64,000 nucleotides of DNA, from NCBI RefSeq assembly GCF_024519155.1, contig NZ_JANIFJ010000002.1:434001-498000 (forward strand). Direction: 5' to 3'. The DNA comes from Mangrovibrevibacter kandeliae. GTDB taxonomy: Bacteria; Pseudomonadota; Alphaproteobacteria; Rhizobiales; Rhizobiaceae. The notes below the pieces were generated by a model that ran no database searches, had not been told where the DNA came from, and worked only from the letters and a program-made list of their open reading frames with translations. The position numbers and the translations under genes are program-made. Positions 37,461-48,415 of the stretch are shown in pieces (position 1 is the stretch's first letter; each line of letters begins with the position of its first letter).

Positions 37461-40400
37461 ATGCCCCGCGCCTCCGTAGTCTCGATCCCGCCCGGCCTGC
37501 CCTTCCTGCCGACGCTGGCGGACAGCCTGATCGCCGGGCGCGTGGTCAAGGGCTTCCATCCCGAAGGCGATCCCCTCGCGCTCGCGAGCCTCACCGTCTA
37601 CGTGCCGACCCGGCGTGCCGCGCGCGGCCTCGCCAGCGCCTTCGGCCAGGCGCTCGGCGGTGTCAGCGCGATCCTTCCAGCGATCCGCACGCTCGGCGAG
37701 GAGGACGAGACCGCCCTGTTCCGCGCCGAGGGCGCGCTGGACGGCCTGACGCCGGTGGCCGATCCGGTCGAGCAGCGGTTGCTGATCGCGAGCCTGGTGC
37801 GCCAGTGGCGCCGGCAGATCCGCGAGGAGACGCTGCGCGCCATCGGCAGCGAGGCCCTGAGCCTGCCGGCCTCGGCGGCCGACGCGGTCTGGCTCGCCGG
37901 CGATCTCGTGCGCCTGCTCGCCGAGATCGAGACCGAGGAAGCCGAGATCGCCGGCCTCGCCGGCCTCGCGCCTGATCGGCTGGCGCACTGGTGGCAGCTG
38001 ACGCTGACCTTCCTCCAGATCCTCACCGAGCACTGGCCGCAGATCCTCGCCGAGCGCGGCCATGTCAGCGACACCGAGGCGCGCAACCGTCGCCTGCGGC
38101 GGCTGGCGGCGCAGTATCGGCAGGAGGGCGCGCCGGGACCGGTGGTGATCGCCGGCTCGACCGCGACCGCGCCCGCGGTCGCCGAGCTGATGCGCGCGGT
38201 CGCCGGGCTGCCGAACGGCGCGCTGGTGCTGCCGGGACTCGACCGCCACCTCTCCGACGAGGACTTCGCGACCATCGACGCGGCCCGCTCGCTCGCGACC
38301 GTCGGCCATCCTCAGCATGGCCTGAAGCGCATCCTCGCCCGGCTGCAGCTGCCGCGCGAGGCGGTGGATCACCTCGACCTCGGTCTCGACCCGGTGCTCG
38401 CCGCCCGCGAGGCCTTCGTCGCCGACGCCCTGCGTCCGGCCGAGACGACTGCCGCCTGGGGCGACAGCCGCAACGCACATCCGCCGGCGGCGCTCGACGG
38501 GCTGGCGCTGATCGAGGCGGACGACGAGCGCGAGGAGGCGCTGGCGATCGCCTGCGCGATGCGCGCCGCGCTCGCCGATCCCGAGAAGACCGTCGCGCTG
38601 ACGACCCCGGACCGCAAACTCGCGCGCCGCGTCACCGTCGAGCTGAAGCGCTTCGGCATCGAGGCGAACGACTCGGCCGGCCGGCCGCTGACGGGCACGG
38701 CGCCCGGCACCCTGATGCTGACGGCGGCTGAGGTGGCGCTGCGCCCCGGCGACCCGGTGCGGCTCGTCGCGCTCCTCAAACACCCGCTGCTGCGGCTCGG
38801 CCGGACGGCCGGCGAGGCCCGACGCGCGGCGCGCACGATCGAGATGGTGGCGCTGCGCGGTGGCGTCGGCCGAGCCGACCTCGTCGGCCTTGCCGCGCTC
38901 TACGGGCAGCGCCGACGCGCCTTCGAGGGGAAGGACGCGGAAACCGGCGAGCGCGTCTTCGTCGCCCGCCCGGTGCAGCTGCTGCCCGAGGAAGATCGCG
39001 ATCTTGCCGCCGACGTCGCCGAAGCGCTGGAGAAAGCCTTCGCGCCGCTCACCGCGCTGCGCGGCGCGCCCGCGGCGGAGATCGGCGCCTACGCGACGGC
39101 ATTGACGCAGGTGCTGGAGGCGCTGTGCCGCGATCCCGAGGGCGATGCGTCCGAGCTCTATGCCCAGGAGGCCGGCGGCTCGCTCGCCGCCTTCCTGTCG
39201 GGCCTCGTCGCCTGTCCGCCGACCGGCTTCGCCTTCGACGCCGTCGAACTGCCCGACGTCCTCGTCGCGCTCGCGGCCGGCGAGACGGTGAAGCCGCGCG
39301 GCGGCCTCTCGGCCCGCGCCTTCGTCTGGGGCGCGCTCGAGGCGCGGCTGCAGAGCGTCGACACCATGGTGCTCGCCGGCCTCAACGAGGGCACCTGGCC
39401 GGGCGCCGCGCGGTCGGACGCGTTCCTGTCGCGCATCATGCGGGCCGAGATCGCGCTCGATCCACCGGAGCGGCGCATCGGGCTCGCCGCGCACGACCTT
39501 CAGATGGCGCTCGGCAGCCGGCGTGTGATCCTGACCCGCTCCCGGCGCTCCGGCGGCGCGCCGAGCGTCGCCTCGCGCTGGCTGCAGCGGTTGCTGACCG
39601 TGGCCGGCGCGTCGGGCGAGGCACAGATGCGGGCGGAGGGCGACGTCTACCGCGCCCATGCGCGCGCGCTCGACCGTGGACCGACGGAGTCCTACGCACT
39701 CGATCGGACGCCGGCGACGGACCGCGGTCGACCGTTCCCGCGCCCGCCGCTTTCGCTGCGCCCGCGCCAGGTCTCGGTGACCGAGGTCGAGCGGCTGATC
39801 CGCGATCCCTACGCGGTCTACGCCCGCCGCATCCTGAAGCTCGAGAAGCTGCCGCCGCTGCTGCGCGACCCCGGCGCGGCGGAGCGCGGCACCCTCTACC
39901 ACCGCATCCTCGCCCGCTACGTCCTCGACGGCAACGACCCGACCGTCGCGGACGCGATCGCCCGGCTGATCGACGTTGCGGCGCAGGAGTTCGAGCGCGA
40001 GGCGCTGCCGCCGGAGGTTCACGCCGTCTGGTGGCCACGGATGGAGACGCTGGCACAGAACTACATCGCCTGGGAGCGCGAGCGCGATGCCGGCATCCGC
40101 GCCCGCATCGCCGAATGCCGCGGCGAATGGGATTTTCCAGACATCGCCACGCGCCTCACCGGCTATGCCGACCGCATCGACGTGACCGTCGACGGGCGGC
40201 TGCAGATCATCGACTTCAAGACCGGCACGGAGCCTTCGGTGAAGCAGGCGCGCGCCCTGCTCGCCCCGCAGCTGCCGCTGGAGGGCGCGATGGCGCGGCT
40301 CGGCGCCTTCGCCGGCGACCTTGCGACGCCCGGGCCGCTCGCCGACCTCCTCTATGTCCGGCTGCGCGAGAAGGCGTTCAAGGAGGACGGGCTCGCCGGG

Positions 40401-40616
40401 ACTGAGAAGGGTGGGCTGGACTACACCGCCGACGGGCTCGCCGATGCCGCGCTCGAGAAGTTCCGGCAGCTCGTCGCCGCCTACAAGGACGAGCAGATGG
40501 GCTACCGGTCTCGTGCGCGGCCCTTCAAGGCCGGCGACTTCTCCGGGGACTACGACCATCTCGCCCGGGCCCGCGAATGGTCGATCGGCCTCGACGCCGC
40601 GGAGGACGCGCCGTGA
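37461..40616 (+). CDS. addB: Double-strand break repair protein AddB
   Basis: Subunit of the AddAB helicase-nuclease that processes double-strand ends for RecA. 1051 residues. The N-terminal half is the inactive helicase-like fold (LTVYVPTRRAARGLASAFG, MVLAGLNEGTWPGAARSDAFLSR); the C-terminal RecB-type nuclease has RGTLYHRILARYV and the catalytic LQIIDFKTGTEPS (Asp near 917). There is no Walker A motif in the N-terminal region and no cysteine cluster of the kind that holds the Fe-S centre in Firmicute AddB; both agree with the alphaproteobacterial form. It overlaps addA by 4 bases (GTGA). Confidence 0.94.
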   Translation: MPRASVVSIPPGLPFLPTLADSLIAGRVVKGFHPEGDPLALASLTVYVPTRRAARGLASAFGQALGGVSAILPAIRTLGEEDETALFRAEGALDGLTPVADPVEQRLLIASLVRQWRRQIREETLRAIGSEALSLPASAADAVWLAGDLVRLLAEIETEEAEIAGLAGLAPDRLAHWWQLTLTFLQILTEHWPQILAERGHVSDTEARNRRLRRLAAQYRQEGAPGPVVIAGSTATAPAVAELMRAVAGLPNGALVLPGLDRHLSDEDFATIDAARSLATVGHPQHGLKRILARLQLPREAVDHLDLGLDPVLAAREAFVADALRPAETTAAWGDSRNAHPPAALDGLALIEADDEREEALAIACAMRAALADPEKTVALTTPDRKLARRVTVELKRFGIEANDSAGRPLTGTAPGTLMLTAAEVALRPGDPVRLVALLKHPLLRLGRTAGEARRAARTIEMVALRGGVGRADLVGLAALYGQRRRAFEGKDAETGERVFVARPVQLLPEEDRDLAADVAEALEKAFAPLTALRGAPAAEIGAYATALTQVLEALCRDPEGDASELYAQEAGGSLAAFLSGLVACPPTGFAFDAVELPDVLVALAAGETVKPRGGLSARAFVWGALEARLQSVDTMVLAGLNEGTWPGAARSDAFLSRIMRAEIALDPPERRIGLAAHDLQMALGSRRVILTRSRRSGGAPSVASRWLQRLLTVAGASGEAQMRAEGDVYRAHARALDRGPTESYALDRTPATDRGRPFPRPPLSLRPRQVSVTEVERLIRDPYAVYARRILKLEKLPPLLRDPGAAERGTLYHRILARYVLDGNDPTVADAIARLIDVAAQEFEREALPPEVHAVWWPRMETLAQNYIAWERERDAGIRARIAECRGEWDFPDIATRLTGYADRIDVTVDGRLQIIDFKTGTEPSVKQARALLAPQLPLEGAMARLGAFAGDLATPGPLADLLYVRLREKAFKEDGLAGTEKGGLDYTADGLADAALEKFRQLVAAYKDEQMGYRSRARPFKAGDFSGDYDHLARAREWSIGLDAAEDAP

Positions 40617-43600
40617 CGAGCTTCACCATCTCGGAGACGACCCGCCGCGCGCAGGGACTGGCCTCGGACCCGCGCCATTCGGCCTTCGTCGCCGCCAATG
40701 CCGGCTCCGGCAAGACGCACGTGTTGACCGAGCGGGTGCTGCGCCTGCTGCTCGCCGGCGCGGTGCCCTCGAAGATCCTGTGCCTGACCTACACCAAGGC
40801 GGCCGCCGCCGAGATGGCGAACCGGGTCTTCGCCCGGTTGTCCGCCTGGGCGGTGATGGAGGAGACGGCGCTCGCCGCCGAGCTCGCCCGCTTCGACGGG
40901 CGCCGTCCCGATGCGGATAGAATTGCCGCCGCGCGACGGCTGTTCGCCGAGGCGCTGGAAACGCCGGGCGGCCTGAATATCCAGACCATCCACGCCTTCT
41001 GCGAGGCGATCCTGCACCAGTTCCCGCTCGAGGCGGACGTGCCCGGGCATTTCGAGGTTCTGGCCGACGCGGAAAGCGCCCTCCTCCTCGCCGAAGCCAA
41101 GCGCCTGCTGATTACCGGCGCCAGCGCCACCGGCGAAGACGACTCCCGCCGCGTGCTGCCCGCCTTCGAGACGGCGCTGGATCTTGCCGGGGAATGGGGG
41201 CTCGACGCGCTGCTCTCCGAGATCGTCGCCCGACGCGACGCGATCCGCCGCTACCTCGTCGAGGCCGGCGGCCTCGACCCGGCGCTCGACCGCCTGCGCG
41301 CGGCGCTGGAGCTCCTGCCGCACGAGGACAGCGCCGACAGTCTGCTTGCTTCCCTGTGGCCCTGCCCACATCTGACCGAGGCGGTCTGCCGCAGCCTCCT
41401 CGCCGCCGCGCGTGCTGCCGCCGGGCCGACAGACGCCAAATTCGCGACCCGACTGACGGCGCTCCTCGAGGCGCCGAGCGCAGCGCTGCGGCTGGAGGCC
41501 TTTCAGGCGATCGTCTTCGATTCCAAGGGCAACCCGCGCAGCGCCTACAAGGGGCTGTGTACCAAAGCGGTCGCCGAGAGCGTGCCCGATCTCGACGTCC
41601 GGCTCGCCCGCTCGGCCGAACGCGTCGCCGAAAGCGCCGAGCGGCTGGCGACGCTGCGGCTCTACGAGGCGAGCGCCGCCGCGCTCACCATCGCCGACCG
41701 GCTGGAGCGCGACTACGCGACGCTGAAGCGACGGCGCGGCCGGCTCGACTTCGAGGACCTGATCGTGCGCACCGCCGACCTGCTGCTGCGCTCGGAGGCA
41801 GCGGACTGGGTGCATTACAAGCTCGACAAGGGCATCGACCATGTCCTGATCGACGAGGCGCAGGACACCAGCCCGCGCCAGTGGCAGGTCGTGCGGGCGC
41901 TGATCGAGGAGTTCTTCACCGGCGAGAGTGCCCGCGACACCCTCCGCACGGTGTTTGCCGTCGGCGACGAGAAGCAGTCGATCTACTCCTTCCAGGGCGC
42001 CTCGCCGGCAATGTTCGCGCAGGAGCGGCGGCGGATCGAGCGGCAGGCCGAGGCCGGCAGCCTCAGTTTCCACCGGCTCGAGCTGCACCAGTCCTTCCGC
42101 TCGGTGACACACGTGCTGCAGGCGGTCGACCACGTCTTCGCCGATCCGGACAACCGGCGCGGCCTGTCGAGCGGCGACGAGCCGCCGGTGCACGAATCGG
42201 CCCGCGCCGCCGAGCCCGGTCTCGTCGAGGTGTGGCCGCCGGTCCGCGCTGAACAGGCACCGCAGGACGAGGACTGGCTGAAGCCGATCGACCACCAGCC
42301 GGAAACTTCGCCGGCTAATCGACTGGCGCGGCGCATTGCCGCGCAGATCGCCAGCTGGATCGGCCAGCCGCTGACCGTGAAGGGCGTCACCCGCCCGCTC
42401 GGTGCCGGCGACGTCCTGATCCTGGTGCGCAAGCGCTCCGGCTTCGTCGAGGCGATGGGTGCCGCGCTGCGGAGCGCCTGCATTCCGGTGGCCGGGGCCG
42501 ACCGTCTGGTGATCACTGACCACATCGCCGTACAGGATCTGATGGCCCTCGGCCGCGTCGTCTCCAATGCCGAAGACGACCTGTCGCTCGGCGAGGTGCT
42601 GAAGAGCCCGCTCTTCGACTTCTCGGACGACGACCTGATGGCGCTCGCGCTGTCGCGCGGCGACGCCGACACCCTCTATTTCGCGCTGCGGCGGCTGGCG
42701 CGGCCCGGCGGCGAGGAGCGGCTGCCGGACTTCGTGCCCCACGGCGAACGGGGGCGTCTGCGTGAGCGAGGCGCCCTTGCCTTCGACCGGCTGGAGGAGC
42801 TGCGGCGCCGGAGCGGCTTCGAGGGCGTCTTTGCCTTTTATGCCCGCGTCCTTGGCCCGGAGGGTGGACGCGCCCGGCTGACGGCTCGGCTCGGCGAGGA
42901 TGTCGGCGAGGTGGTGGACGCGTTCCTGGATCTCGCCCTGGCTGAGGAGAGCGCGGCCGATCCCGGCCTCGACGCCTTTCTCGCCACGCTCGAGGCCACC
43001 TCGCCCGAGCTGAAGCGGGAGATGGAGCATGGCCGCAGCGAGGTGCGGATCATGACCGTGCACGCCTCCAAGGGGCTGGAGGCGCCAGTCGTCTTTCTGG
43101 TCGATCCCGGCTCGGCGCCTTTCTCGCACAGCCACGCCGCCCGTCTCGTCACCTGGGAGGACATGCCGGGGCTGGTGCCCGGCCAGGCGCCGGCCATCCT
43201 GTGGCGGGTCGGCAAGGAGACCGAGAATGCCGTCCTCGCGCGCCTGAAGGAGCTCGAGAAGGCGCGCGCCGAGGAAGAGTATCGGCGGCTTCTCTATGTC
43301 GGCATGACCCGCGCGGCCGACCGTCTCGTCGTCTGCGGCACGGCCGGGCTGCGCGCGCCGCACGAAGATGCCTGGCTGCAGCGCGTGCAGGCGGCGCTCG
43401 GACCGGTCTCCGTCGAGGTGAAGGACGAGGCGGACGCCGTGATCGCCTGGCGCTTCGGTACGGCCCCCGATTCACGTGAGACGTCGGACTCCGCACCAGC
43501 GGCGGCGGCGGCTGCACCAACGGCGGTGCTGGACCTGTCGCCCCTGCCGCCCGAGCCGCCGCCGCCGCGCCCCCTCTCCCCGTCCACGGCCGGCCGTGCG

Positions 43601-44245
43601 CACGAGGTGGAGCGGCTGGACGAGGAGCCCTCGCCGGCGTCGGGCTTCGTCTCGCCGGTGCTCGCGGGCGGCGCCGAGCCCTCGCAGGCGCTGCGCCGAG
43701 GCTCGGTGACGCACCGGCTGCTGCAGGTCCTGCCCGACCTTCCCTTCGACGAGCGCGAGGCGGCCGGCCGCCGCTATCTCGACGGCGTGCCGGAACTGCC
43801 GACGCCGGTGCGTGAGGCGGCGCTCACCGCGGCGCTTCGGGTGCTGTCGGATCCGGCGTATGCCGATATCTTCGCGCCCGGCAGCCGCGCCGAAGTGGCT
43901 CTGGCCGGCACCATCGACTTCGGCGGCAAGCCCTGGCGGATCAGCGGCCTCGTCGATCGCCTGGTGGTGACCGACACGGTGGTCACGATCCTCGACTACA
44001 AGACCAACCGCCCAGCCCCGAGCGCCATCGCCGAGGTGCCGGGCGCTTATGTCCTGCAGCTCGCGCTCTACCGCGAGCTCCTGCGCCCGCTCTATCCGGA
44101 GCACGCGATCGTAGCGGCGCTCCTCTTCACCGAGACGCCCGTGCTCATCCCGGTCGAAGCCGCGGCGATGGACGCCGCGCTCGCCAACCGCCTGAACCCG
44201 CCGGAGCCCGCCCCGGCGCCTGCGCCGGACGAGGGCTCGGCTTGA
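40613..44245 (+). CDS. addA: Double-strand break repair helicase-nuclease AddA
   Basis: UvrD-type helicase with a C-terminal nuclease; acts with AddB. 1210 residues from a GTG at 40613 overlapping the addB stop. Helicase motif I is [16 protein letters not shown] (residues 29-35 core), Ia [13 protein letters not shown], motif [14 protein letters not shown] (about 411), motif [16 protein letters not shown], motif [16 protein letters not shown] and motif [15 protein letters not shown]. The nuclease motif [12 protein letters not shown] lies near residue 1127. An Ala/Pro-rich linker (about 960-1000) separates the two halves. trxA follows after 53 bases. Confidence 0.96.
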   Translation: MTSFTISETTRRAQGLASDPRHSAFVAANAGSGKTHVLTERVLRLLLAGAVPSKILCLTYTKAAAAEMANRVFARLSAWAVMEETALAAELARFDGRRPDADRIAAARRLFAEALETPGGLNIQTIHAFCEAILHQFPLEADVPGHFEVLADAESALLLAEAKRLLITGASATGEDDSRRVLPAFETALDLAGEWGLDALLSEIVARRDAIRRYLVEAGGLDPALDRLRAALELLPHEDSADSLLASLWPCPHLTEAVCRSLLAAARAAAGPTDAKFATRLTALLEAPSAALRLEAFQAIVFDSKGNPRSAYKGLCTKAVAESVPDLDVRLARSAERVAESAERLATLRLYEASAAALTIADRLERDYATLKRRRGRLDFEDLIVRTADLLLRSEAADWVHYKLDKGIDHVLIDEAQDTSPRQWQVVRALIEEFFTGESARDTLRTVFAVGDEKQSIYSFQGASPAMFAQERRRIERQAEAGSLSFHRLELHQSFRSVTHVLQAVDHVFADPDNRRGLSSGDEPPVHESARAAEPGLVEVWPPVRAEQAPQDEDWLKPIDHQPETSPANRLARRIAAQIASWIGQPLTVKGVTRPLGAGDVLILVRKRSGFVEAMGAALRSACIPVAGADRLVITDHIAVQDLMALGRVVSNAEDDLSLGEVLKSPLFDFSDDDLMALALSRGDADTLYFALRRLARPGGEERLPDFVPHGERGRLRERGALAFDRLEELRRRSGFEGVFAFYARVLGPEGGRARLTARLGEDVGEVVDAFLDLALAEESAADPGLDAFLATLEATSPELKREMEHGRSEVRIMTVHASKGLEAPVVFLVDPGSAPFSHSHAARLVTWEDMPGLVPGQAPAILWRVGKETENAVLARLKELEKARAEEEYRRLLYVGMTRAADRLVVCGTAGLRAPHEDAWLQRVQAALGPVSVEVKDEADAVIAWRFGTAPDSRETSDSAPAAAAAAPTAVLDLSPLPPEPPPPRPLSPSTAGRAHEVERLDEEPSPASGFVSPVLAGGAEPSQALRRGSVTHRLLQVLPDLPFDEREAAGRRYLDGVPELPTPVREAALTAALRVLSDPAYADIFAPGSRAEVALAGTIDFGGKPWRISGLVDRLVVTDTVVTILDYKTNRPAPSAIAEVPGAYVLQLALYRELLRPLYPEHAIVAALLFTETPVLIPVEAAAMDAALANRLNPPEPAPAPAPDEGSA

Positions 44246-44298
44246 TTTCGCGCGTGGCGGTTTCTACCTATCGGACGACGTGTTTGAAGGAGCCGATC

Positions 44299-44616
44299 AT
44301 GGCCACCAAGAAGATCGACAGCAGCAATTTCGAGTCCGATGTCCTGCAGAGCGCCAAGCCGGTCGTCGTCGACTTCTGGGCCGAGTGGTGCGGCCCGTGC
44401 AAGATGATCGCCCCGAGCCTGGAAGAGATCGCCAACGAGATGGACTCGATCGAGATCGCCAAGCTCAACATCGATGAGAATCCGGAGCTCGCCGCGCAGT
44501 TCGGCGTGCGCTCGATCCCGACGCTGATGCTGTTCAAGGACGGCCAGCCGGCCTCCGTTCAGGTGGGTGCCGCGCCGAAGTCGAAGCTCGTCGACTGGAT
44601 CAAGGGCGCCGCCTAA
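44299..44616 (+). CDS. trxA: Thioredoxin TrxA
   Basis: General cytoplasmic disulfide reductant, also the reductant for Msr enzymes. 105 residues; the ATG at 44299 has GAAGGAG upstream. Active site WCGPC is at residues 30-34; the cis-Pro lies in [11 protein letters not shown]. It is the last gene of addB-addA-trxA and is followed by a terminator. Confidence 0.98.
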   Translation: MATKKIDSSNFESDVLQSAKPVVVDFWAEWCGPCKMIAPSLEEIANEMDSIEIAKLNIDENPELAAQFGVRSIPTLMLFKDGQPASVQVGAAPKSKLVDWIKGAA

Positions 44617-44646
44617 GCCCTATCCGATCGTCGATCGAGATCATCG

Positions 44647-44670
44647 AGCCCGGGCTTGCCCGGGCTTTTT
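44647..44670 (+). terminator. Rho-independent terminator of trxA
   Basis: Arms AGCCCGGG (44647-44654) and CCCGGGCT (44659-44666), tetraloop CTTG, T-run to 44670; 31 bases after the trxA stop. Confidence 0.9.
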
Positions 44671-44700
44671 CGTGTCTGCGCGTCGCCTGGACGGGGAACG

Positions 44701-44732
44701 AAAAAAACCGCCGGACCACGGGGATCCGGCGG
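44701..44732 (-). terminator. Rho-independent terminator of folC operon
   Basis: Read on the minus strand: arms CCGCCGGA (44732-44725) and TCCGGCGG (44715-44708), then seven T (44707-44701). It lies 117 bases after the folC stop and faces the trxA terminator. Confidence 0.85.
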
Positions 44733-44848
44733 TGGGTAATCAGGACCAGAGCCTCGTTCTAACGGGTGGGGGATGAAGAGTTGGTTGCGCGCCTCGTCCT
44801 TTGCCGGCGGATGCTGAACGAAGCGTCGCCGGTTCTTCCTCGTGACCG

Positions 44849-46183
44849 TCAGCTCGGCGCGAGGCCGCTGAACGCAAGGACGTCGCCGACGAGATAGAGC
44901 GAGCCGCAGATCAGGAAGCGCGGAACGGGCTCGCTCTGCCAGTTGGTCGACACGAGCCGGATGGCCTCTTCGACGCTGTCGCAGGGCTCGGCGTCGAGCC
45001 CCGCCTCGATCGCCGCGTCGGCGAGGTCGTCGGGATCGAGCCCGGCCTCCGAGGAGGCGATCGGCACGGTGAAGACATGCCGCACCAGCCCGCCGAAGGC
45101 CTTGAAGAAGCCGAGCGGGTCCTTGGTGTTGAGCATGCCGACGATCAGGAAGAGCGGGCGCTGCACCCGGTCTTCCATGTCCGCGATGGCCTCCGCGATG
45201 GCGACGCCTGCGCCCGGATTGTGCCCGCCGTCGAGCCACAGCTCGGCGCCCGGGACGGCCGCGGCGACGAGCGGCCCCGAGGTGATCTGCTGCAGCCGAC
45301 CCGGCCAGTCGGCGTTCGCGATGCCGGTCTCACAGGCGGCCTCACTCGGCTCGAAGCCCCCGTGACGCAACGCGGCGATGGCGGTCGCGGCGTTGAACAG
45401 CTGGTGGCGGCCCGGCAGGCGCGGCGTCGGCAGGTCGAGCAGCCCGCGCTCGTCCTGGTAGACCAGGCGCCCGTGCTCCTCGTAGGCGAGGAAATCCTCG
45501 CCATAGACGAGCAGCGGCGCCGACACCCGGTCGGCCGCGGCCTTCAGCACCTCGAGCGCCACGTCCTCGGTCTGATGCCCGATCACCGCCGGCACGCCAC
45601 GCTTGAAGATCCCGGCCTTCTCGGCCGCGATGAGCTCGACGCGGTCGCCGAGATAGGCCTCATGATCGAGCGAGATCGTGCCGACGACGCTGACATCAGG
45701 GCGTTCGATCACGTTGGTGGCGTCGAAGCGCCCACCGAGCCCGACCTCGATCAGGGCGGCGTCGGCCGGATGCTCGCTGAACAGCAGGAAGGTCACCGCG
45801 GTCAGGATCTCGAACACGGTGATCGGCGCGTCGCCGTTGGCCTCCGCGGCCCGGGCCACCGCCCGCGCCAGCACCTCGTCCTCGACCAGCCGCCCCGGTT
45901 GGCCGTGCCGCCCGAGCCGGTAGCGTTCGTGCCAGGAAACGAGATGCGGCGAGGTGTGGACGTGCACGGCGCGCCCGTCGGCTTCCAGGATCGCGCGCGC
46001 GAAGGCGATGATCGAGCCTTTGCCGTTGGTGCCGGCGACGTGCATCACCGGCGGCAGCCGCAAATGCGGGTTGCCGAGGGTGGCGAGCAGGGTGCGGATG
46101 CGGTCGAGCGCGAGGTCGAAGCCCTTGGGATGCCGCAGCATCAGCCGGTCGATCTCGGTGCCTGCGAGGCTGGTAACGGTCAT
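44849..46183 (-). CDS. folC: Bifunctional folylpolyglutamate synthase / dihydrofolate synthase
   Basis: Joins L-glutamate to dihydropteroate and extends the glutamate tail of folates. 444 residues. ATP loop HVAGTNGKGSI (residues 51-57 core), SPHLVSWHERYR, the metal/carbamate region EVGLGGRFDATNVI, SLDHEAYLGD and LWLDGGHNPGA. Mur-ligase-like C-terminal domain follows from about 295. It is the last gene of the trp-accD-folC series, 40 bases after accD. Confidence 0.96.
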   Translation of the reverse strand: MTVTSLAGTEIDRLMLRHPKGFDLALDRIRTLLATLGNPHLRLPPVMHVAGTNGKGSIIAFARAILEADGRAVHVHTSPHLVSWHERYRLGRHGQPGRLVEDEVLARAVARAAEANGDAPITVFEILTAVTFLLFSEHPADAALIEVGLGGRFDATNVIERPDVSVVGTISLDHEAYLGDRVELIAAEKAGIFKRGVPAVIGHQTEDVALEVLKAAADRVSAPLLVYGEDFLAYEEHGRLVYQDERGLLDLPTPRLPGRHQLFNAATAIAALRHGGFEPSEAACETGIANADWPGRLQQITSGPLVAAAVPGAELWLDGGHNPGAGVAIAEAIADMEDRVQRPLFLIVGMLNTKDPLGFFKAFGGLVRHVFTVPIASSEAGLDPDDLADAAIEAGLDAEPCDSVEEAIRLVSTNWQSEPVPRFLICGSLYLVGDVLAFSGLAPS

Positions 46184-46223
46184 GATCCTGTGCCGCTGTG
46201 GCGCCGGCGCGCGGCGAGACGCC

Positions 46224-47171
46224 TCACTGCGCGGCTTCGGCGACGGGTTCGTCTTCGTTATCGATGATCGCCGGGACCGGCTTCTTGGCCGACGTGGCCG
46301 GGGTCCGCGCCACGGCCGATGCCGGAGTCTTCGTCAGGAGCTTCAGAAGATTGGCGATGGTGCCCTTCAGCTCGTGGCGATGGACGACCATGTCCACCAT
46401 GCCGTGCTCCATCAGGTATTCCGAGCGCTGGAAGCCCTCCGGCAACTTCTCGCGGATGGTCTGCTCGATGACGCGCGGTCCGGCAAAGCCGATGAGCGCA
46501 CCGGGCTCGGCGATGTGGACGTCGCCGAGCATCGCGTAGGATGCGGTGACGCCACCGGTCGTCGGATTGGTCAGGACGACGATGTAGGGAAGACCCGCCT
46601 CCTTGACGAGCTGCACCGCAACGGTCGTGCGCGGCAGCTGCATGAGAGACAGGATGCCCTCCTGCATGCGCGCGCCGCCGGACCCAGCGAAGAGCACCAG
46701 CGGCCGGCGCTCGGCGACCGCGCGCTCGCAGGCGGTGACGATCGCCTCGCCTGCGGCCATGCCGAGCGAGCCGCCCATGAAGGAGAAGTCCTGCACCGCG
46801 GCGACGATCGGCAGCGCGTCGATGGCGCCGGTTGCAACGAGCACCGAATCCTCGAGCCCGGTCTTCGCCTTGGCATCCTTCAGGCGCTCGGTGTAGCGCC
46901 TCTCGTCACGGAACTTCAGCGGGTCGAGCGGCACCTTGGCGAACTCGATCTCCTCGAAGGCGCCGTCGTCGAAGAAGTGCTTCAGTCGCTCCTTCGCGGT
47001 GATGCGCATGTGGTGGCCGGACGAGGGGATGACCCACTGGTTGGCCTCGAGGTCCTTGTGGAAGACCATCTCCCCGGTCTCCGGACACTTGATCCAGAGA
47101 TTCTCGGGCACCTCGCGCGGGGCGAGGAGGCTCGAAATCTTCGGGCGGACGTAGTTGGTGATCCAGTTCAA
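46224..47171 (-). CDS. accD: Acetyl-CoA carboxylase carboxyltransferase subunit beta
   Basis: Transfers CO2 from biotin to acetyl-CoA together with AccA, the first step of fatty acid synthesis. 315 residues with a TTG start, giving the usual [12 protein letters not shown]. Crotonase-fold motifs include [30 protein letters not shown] and [16 protein letters not shown]. The N-terminal zinc ribbon is degenerate: only Cys29 remains of the four ligands (positions 32, 48 and 51 are Thr, Ile and Ser). I recall the same loss in other rhizobial AccD proteins, so the gene is not broken. The tail after about 285 is Ala/Pro/Lys-rich. Confidence 0.95.
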   Translation of the reverse strand: MNWITNYVRPKISSLLAPREVPENLWIKCPETGEMVFHKDLEANQWVIPSSGHHMRITAKERLKHFFDDGAFEEIEFAKVPLDPLKFRDERRYTERLKDAKAKTGLEDSVLVATGAIDALPIVAAVQDFSFMGGSLGMAAGEAIVTACERAVAERRPLVLFAGSGGARMQEGILSLMQLPRTTVAVQLVKEAGLPYIVVLTNPTTGGVTASYAMLGDVHIAEPGALIGFAGPRVIEQTIREKLPEGFQRSEYLMEHGMVDMVVHRHELKGTIANLLKLLTKTPASAVARTPATSAKKPVPAIIDNEDEPVAEAAQ

Positions 47172-47249
47172 GACGGCGTCCCGTGTTGGATGGCGCGGTG
47201 CGGCGGTGTTTTCCCGCCGGCTCTCTCAAGGCCCTAATTGGCCCGGAAA

Positions 47250-48086
47250 TCAGGCCTCTGCAAGGCGTGCGGCTCGAACGCCGGCGGCAAGGGCCTCGAC
47301 CAGCCCCGTCACCGCGCCCACCGTGGCCGGGCCTGCGCGACCCTCGGCATCCAGCGTTTCGGCGATCGCGTTGACCAGCGCCGAGCCGACGACGACGCCG
47401 TCCGCGCCGCTACCGATCGCGCGCGCCTGCTCGGGCGAGCGTACGCCGAAGCCGACGCAGACCGGCAGGTCGGTGTGACGCTTGATCCGTCCGACCGCCG
47501 CCTCGACCTTGCCGGCATCCGGTGCGGCCGAGCCGGTGATGCCGGTGATCGAGACGTAGTAGACGAAACCCGAGGTGTTCTTCAGCACCGCCGGCAGGCG
47601 GCGGTCGTCGGTTGTCGGCGTCGCCAGGCGAACGAAGGCGATATCGCTCGCCAGGGCCGGCAGGCAGAGCTCGTCGTCCATCTCGGGCGGCAGGTCGACG
47701 ACGATCAGCCCGTCGACGCCGGCCGCCTTCGCCGCCTGCAGGAACACGTCGACGCCATAGACGTAGATCGGGTTGAAGTAGCCCATCAGGATGACCGGCG
47801 TCGCCTGATCGCCCTCCCGGAAGCGGCGGACGGTATTGAGCGTCTTGGCCAGCGTCTGCCCCGCGTGAAGCGCGCGCAGGCCCGCCTTCTGGATCGCCGG
47901 GCCGTCGGCCATCGGGTCGGAGAAGGGCATACCGAGTTCGATGAGGTCGGCACCGGCGGCCGGCAGCGCCGTCATGATCTCGAGCGCCGTCTCCATGTCG
48001 GGGTCGCCGGCCATGACGAAGGTCACGAGCGCCGGACGGTTTTCGGCTTTCAGCGCGGCGAAGCGGGCGTCGATACGTGCGGTCAT
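47250..48086 (-). CDS. trpA: Tryptophan synthase alpha subunit
   Basis: Cleaves indole-3-glycerol phosphate and channels indole to TrpB. 278 residues from the ATG at 48086. Catalytic Glu50 ([11 protein letters not shown]) and Asp61 ([11 protein letters not shown]) are present, and the phosphate-binding [13 protein letters not shown] and [12 protein letters not shown] loops are intact. The start overlaps the cutA stop by 4 bases. Unusually, three small genes (cutA and two unknowns) separate it from trpB. Confidence 0.97.
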   Translation of the reverse strand: MTARIDARFAALKAENRPALVTFVMAGDPDMETALEIMTALPAAGADLIELGMPFSDPMADGPAIQKAGLRALHAGQTLAKTLNTVRRFREGDQATPVILMGYFNPIYVYGVDVFLQAAKAAGVDGLIVVDLPPEMDDELCLPALASDIAFVRLATPTTDDRRLPAVLKNTSGFVYYVSITGITGSAAPDAGKVEAAVGRIKRHTDLPVCVGFGVRSPEQARAIGSGADGVVVGSALVNAIAETLDAEGRAGPATVGAVTGLVEALAAGVRAARLAEA

Positions 48087-48415
48087 GCGAGCTCTTCGGT
48101 TCGGGTGGTTTCGTCCAGCCACGCGCTCGTCGCCGCGTCCGTAAGGGCGACGGCATGGCCGAAGATGGCAGGCGTGTCATAGGGATGATGGGTGCGGATC
48201 AGCTCGGCCGCGGCATCGAACAACGCGGCGCGGGTCTTGATCGCGAGGACGACCTCGCTCGCTGTCTCCACCGCGCCGTGCCAGACATAGCGGCTCTCGA
48301 CGGGGCCGGAGACGGTGCAGCAGGCGGCGAGGTGCCCGGCGAGCAGCGCGTCGGCGATGGCACGCGCCACGCCGTCATCCGGGCAGCTGACGGTGATCTC
48401 CAGCGCCTCGATCAT
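48083..48415 (-). CDS. cutA: Divalent-cation tolerance protein CutA
   Basis: Small trimeric PII-like protein; copper-related in name, true role unclear. 110 residues. Family pattern: [52 protein letters not shown] and [15 protein letters not shown]. Its ends overlap both neighbours by 4 bases (ATGA), so it is translationally tied to trpA downstream and the membrane protein gene upstream. Confidence 0.93.
   Translation of the reverse strand: MIEALEITVSCPDDGVARAIADALLAGHLAACCTVSGPVESRYVWHGAVETASEVVLAIKTRAALFDAAAELIRTHHPYDTPAIFGHAVALTDAATSAWLDETTRTEELA

Noticed and set aside
37189-37479. A 96-codon open frame across the palindromic element
   Set aside because: It runs through the inverted repeats, has no ribosome site and no protein-like composition.
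46224-47171. accD as a damaged gene because of the missing zinc ligands
   Set aside because: The frame is open, the carboxyltransferase motifs are intact and the same substitution pattern is recalled from other rhizobial AccD proteins.
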